Shown here: one piece after another, positions 62,093-64,000 of the stretch
Layout of the letters: each line of letters starts with the position of its first letter
Numbering within the stretch: the stretch's first letter is position 1
NCBI GenBank assembly: GCA_902470765.1
Contig: CABRHW010000003.1
Span: 1 to 64,000 of the forward strand
Length of the DNA: 64,000 nt
Direction of reading: 5' to 3'
Source: an uncultured Collinsella sp.
GTDB lineage: Bacteria > Actinomycetota > Coriobacteriia > Coriobacteriales > Coriobacteriaceae
The notes under the pieces: generated by a model
Told to the model about the DNA's origin: nothing
The model's input: the letters and a program-made list of their open reading frames with translations, nothing else
Database searches by the model: none
Made by a program: the position numbers and the translations under genes

Positions 62093-63240
62093 AAGGGCTT
62101 TCGCTGCAATGGCGCATAACGATTATGACGGCACTGCTCACGTGTGCGGCATGCGTGCTGACGAACTGCCTGGTCGGCTATACGGGCATGCGCTACATGG
62201 ATGCCATCGGCAGCGACATCTCGGCCTTTAACGCAACCGGCGAAGATTCGCTCCAGGCGTTCGACCCAACGAAAGCGGCCCTCGATGACAAGGTCACAAT
62301 CGTCGTAAATGACGCACAGGAGTCTTTTGGCACGACAGCCTGGTACATCACGGCTGGAGTCACACTCCTTGGCGGCGCGCTGGCATACTTTGTGAGCGGC
62401 CGTGCACTCAAACCGCTACGGGCTTTTGCAGCTCAGGTTGAGCGTGTGCAGCCTGACAACCTAAGCGAAATCAGACTCAATGAAGATGTGCCCACCGAGC
62501 TACAACGATGCAGCGCCTCTTTCAACGACATGATCGCTCGTCTTGGCGAAGGGTTCTCTGCACAGCGTCAGTTTACCGGCAACGCCGCACACGAGCTGCG
62601 CACCCCGCTCGCCCTTATGCAAGCACAGATTGAACTATTCATCTCCGAGCACTCCGGTTTGCAACCCGAAACAGCCGAGCTGCTCGGCCTGCTACAAGAA
62701 CAAACTGAGCGGATGTCGCGGATGACCAAGGTGTTGCTCGAGATGAGTGAGCTCCGCAGCGTTCCTTGCGAGGACGATGTTGAACTTGGTCCCTTGTCCG
62801 AAGAGGTCCTCACCGACCTTGCGCCACTTGCCGAAAATAAGGGCATAGCCCTCAATTGTGCTGGAGACGCTTTAGTAATCGGGAGCGACACGCTCCTCTA
62901 TCGGCTGGTGTTTAACCTGGTCGAAAATGCCATCCGTTACAGCCGCCCCGGCTCGACTGTCAACGTCTCCATCTGCGACAACAACAGCCGCGTGTTCCTG
63001 CGAGTCGAGGACCAGGGCCCGGGAATACCCAAGCAGTACCGCGAGAGCATCTTCCAACCGTTCTTTCGCCTGGATAAATCCCGCTGCAGGGCATACGGCG
63101 GCGCAGGACTCGGGCTAGCGCTTGTTTGGGAAATTGCAGCGCTTCACGGTGGCACGGTAGAGGTCGAAACAAGTTCCGAGAACGGGACCACTATGCTCGC
63201 AAGCCTTCCAAAACGATCCGCAGCATTAACCGAACAGTAA
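62089..63240 (+). CDS. Sensor histidine kinase
   Basis: A 383-residue kinase with two membrane helices (residues ~9-33 and ~83-104) around a ~50-residue extracellular loop, a HAMP-like segment, H-box NAAHELRTPLALM with H168, N-box NLVENAIRYS, and G-boxes DQGPGIP and GGAGLGLAL. It is translationally coupled to the response regulator gene. The small sensing loop and the neighbours suggest a membrane or redox signal, but none is shown. Confidence 0.9.
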   Translation: MKGLSLQWRITIMTALLTCAACVLTNCLVGYTGMRYMDAIGSDISAFNATGEDSLQAFDPTKAALDDKVTIVVNDAQESFGTTAWYITAGVTLLGGALAYFVSGRALKPLRAFAAQVERVQPDNLSEIRLNEDVPTELQRCSASFNDMIARLGEGFSAQRQFTGNAAHELRTPLALMQAQIELFISEHSGLQPETAELLGLLQEQTERMSRMTKVLLEMSELRSVPCEDDVELGPLSEEVLTDLAPLAENKGIALNCAGDALVIGSDTLLYRLVFNLVENAIRYSRPGSTVNVSICDNNSRVFLRVEDQGPGIPKQYRESIFQPFFRLDKSRCRAYGGAGLGLALVWEIAALHGGTVEVETSSENGTTMLASLPKRSAALTEQ

Positions 63241-63243
63241 AAC

Positions 63244-63282
63244 GAAAGGGGTCCCGCACACGTTTGCGCGGGACCCCTCTCC
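63244..63282. terminator. Bidirectional terminator between the kinase gene and guaA
   Basis: AGGGGTCCCGC (63247-63257) pairs with GCGGGACCCCT (63268-63278), preceded by AAAACGAA and followed by CTCC. It separates convergent genes. Confidence 0.72.
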
Positions 63283-63313
63283 GTCAATGCAATTCGCCCA
63301 AAAGAGTAGAAGT

Positions 63314-64000
63314 TTACTCCCACTCGACCGTGCCGACAGGCTTAGGCGTGAGGTCGTAGCACACGCGGCAGATGCCGGGAACCTCGGCGGTGACGCGAGC
63401 GGTAATACGCTTGAGTAGCGCCCAATCGAGCTCGGGTACCTCGGCGGTCATGACGTCGACGGTGTTGATGCAGCGAATGATGCAGGGCCAGTCGTAGGCG
63501 CGCTTGCCCTCGCGCACGCCGGTGGCGCGGAAGTCGGGCACGACGGCAAAATACTGCCAGATGGTCAGACCGGCCTTGTCGATCTCCTCGCGCACGATGG
63601 CGTCGGCTTCGCGCAGCGCCTCAAGACGGTCGCGGGTGATGGCACCAAGGCAGCGAACGCCCAGGCCGGGACCGGGGAACGGCTGGCGCTCAACCATGTT
63701 CTCGGGCAGGCCGAGCTCGCGACCCACGACGCGGACCTCGTCCTTGTACAGCAGTTTGACGGGCTCGCAGAGCTCAAACTGCAGATCCTCGGGCAGACCG
63801 CCCACGTTGTGGTGAGCCTTCACGCCGTCTTGGGACTCCAGGATGTCGGGATAGATGGTGCCCTGGGCGAGGAAGCTGACCTCATCGCCAACCTTGCGGG
63901 CCTCCTCCTCGAACACGCGAATGAACTCGGCGCCGATAATCTTACGCTTGGCCTCGGGCTCCTCGACGTCCACGAGCTTGTCCAGGAAGCGATCTGTGGC
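63314..64000 (-). CDS. guaA: GMP synthase (glutamine-hydrolysing), C-terminal part
   Basis: The last ~228 residues of GuaA; the frame stays open to the window edge, so the glutaminase and most of the ATP-PPase domain lie outside. Seen are TIYPDILES, HHNVGGLPED, the substrate-binding RQPFPGPGLGVR and the C-terminal dimerisation domain ending DLTPKPVGTVEWE, which is the invariant GuaA tail. It converts XMP to GMP. Confidence 0.95.
   Translation of the reverse strand, partial: ATDRFLDKLVDVEEPEAKRKIIGAEFIRVFEEEARKVGDEVSFLAQGTIYPDILESQDGVKAHHNVGGLPEDLQFELCEPVKLLYKDEVRVVGRELGLPENMVERQPFPGPGLGVRCLGAITRDRLEALREADAIVREEIDKAGLTIWQYFAVVPDFRATGVREGKRAYDWPCIIRCINTVDVMTAEVPELDWALLKRITARVTAEVPGICRVCYDLTPKPVGTVEWE

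Overview
This window looks like a stretch of gut Coriobacteriia chromosome, most likely Collinsella or a close relative (phylum Actinomycetota). That is an inference from the high GC, the strong AAGGAGG-type ribosome binding sites, the gene mix (CD1871A-type CXXC peptide, OFA-type transporters, agmatine deiminase, fused MacB-like exporters, LAATGD surface protein) and the many short palindromes between genes. I see no rRNA, tRNA, prophage or CRISPR. The window opens inside a surface-protein gene and closes inside guaA.

Layout. 1-6.2 kb: tail of a cell-wall-anchored protein, an esterase, a uracil permease, a MetE-like methyltransferase with a LysR regulator, and a HAD phosphatase. 6.2-8.3 kb: a TPP riboswitch with terminator driving thiM, a thiamine-binding protein gene and thiE. 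8.3-14.1 kb: three tandem hairpins, a patatin lipase, and two related c-di-GMP proteins (one GGDEF/PAS/GGDEF-like/EAL, one GGDEF/PAS only). 14.2-17.1 kb: flavodoxin-like reductase, ArsC-like protein, CobW-type GTPase and trmL. 17.2-24.1 kb: two paralogous ATPases flanking a UvrA-like gene, then a TetM-like GTPase. 24.4-35.4 kb: single housekeeping genes (GNAT, rsmJ-like, rlmA-like, MATE, LysR/EamA pair, ung, SDR, queuosine-precursor transporter, prfC) plus a 47-aa membrane peptide gene. 35.5-40.1 kb: GntR/ABC operon, ClC-type channel, LOG protein and K+ channel. 40.3-43.1 kb: a hybrid sensor kinase with two solute-binding domains, split by an in-frame UGA. 43.1-49.2 kb: Nim-like flavoprotein, MalY-like lyase, TrmO-like protein, HTH/zinc-ribbon/TipAS regulator, glutaredoxin, an orphan ribbon-helix-helix protein in a repeat-bounded AT-richer patch, and a Dus enzyme.

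49.7-55.6 kb is the most coherent accessory locus: agmatine deiminase, a divergent carbamoyltransferase and an OFA-type transporter on one strand, a divergent TetR gene, and a second OFA-type transporter. Related TACCGTTCGGTA-like palindromes lie in front of both transcription units, which suggests one TetR regulon. 55.8-63.2 kb: a large fused ABC exporter; a small CXXC peptide, polyferredoxin-like membrane protein and TlpA lipoprotein operon, probably for extracytoplasmic redox; and a divergent two-component system. guaA closes the window.

A recurring theme is short palindromes and hairpin elements, several of which overlap or abut stop codons.
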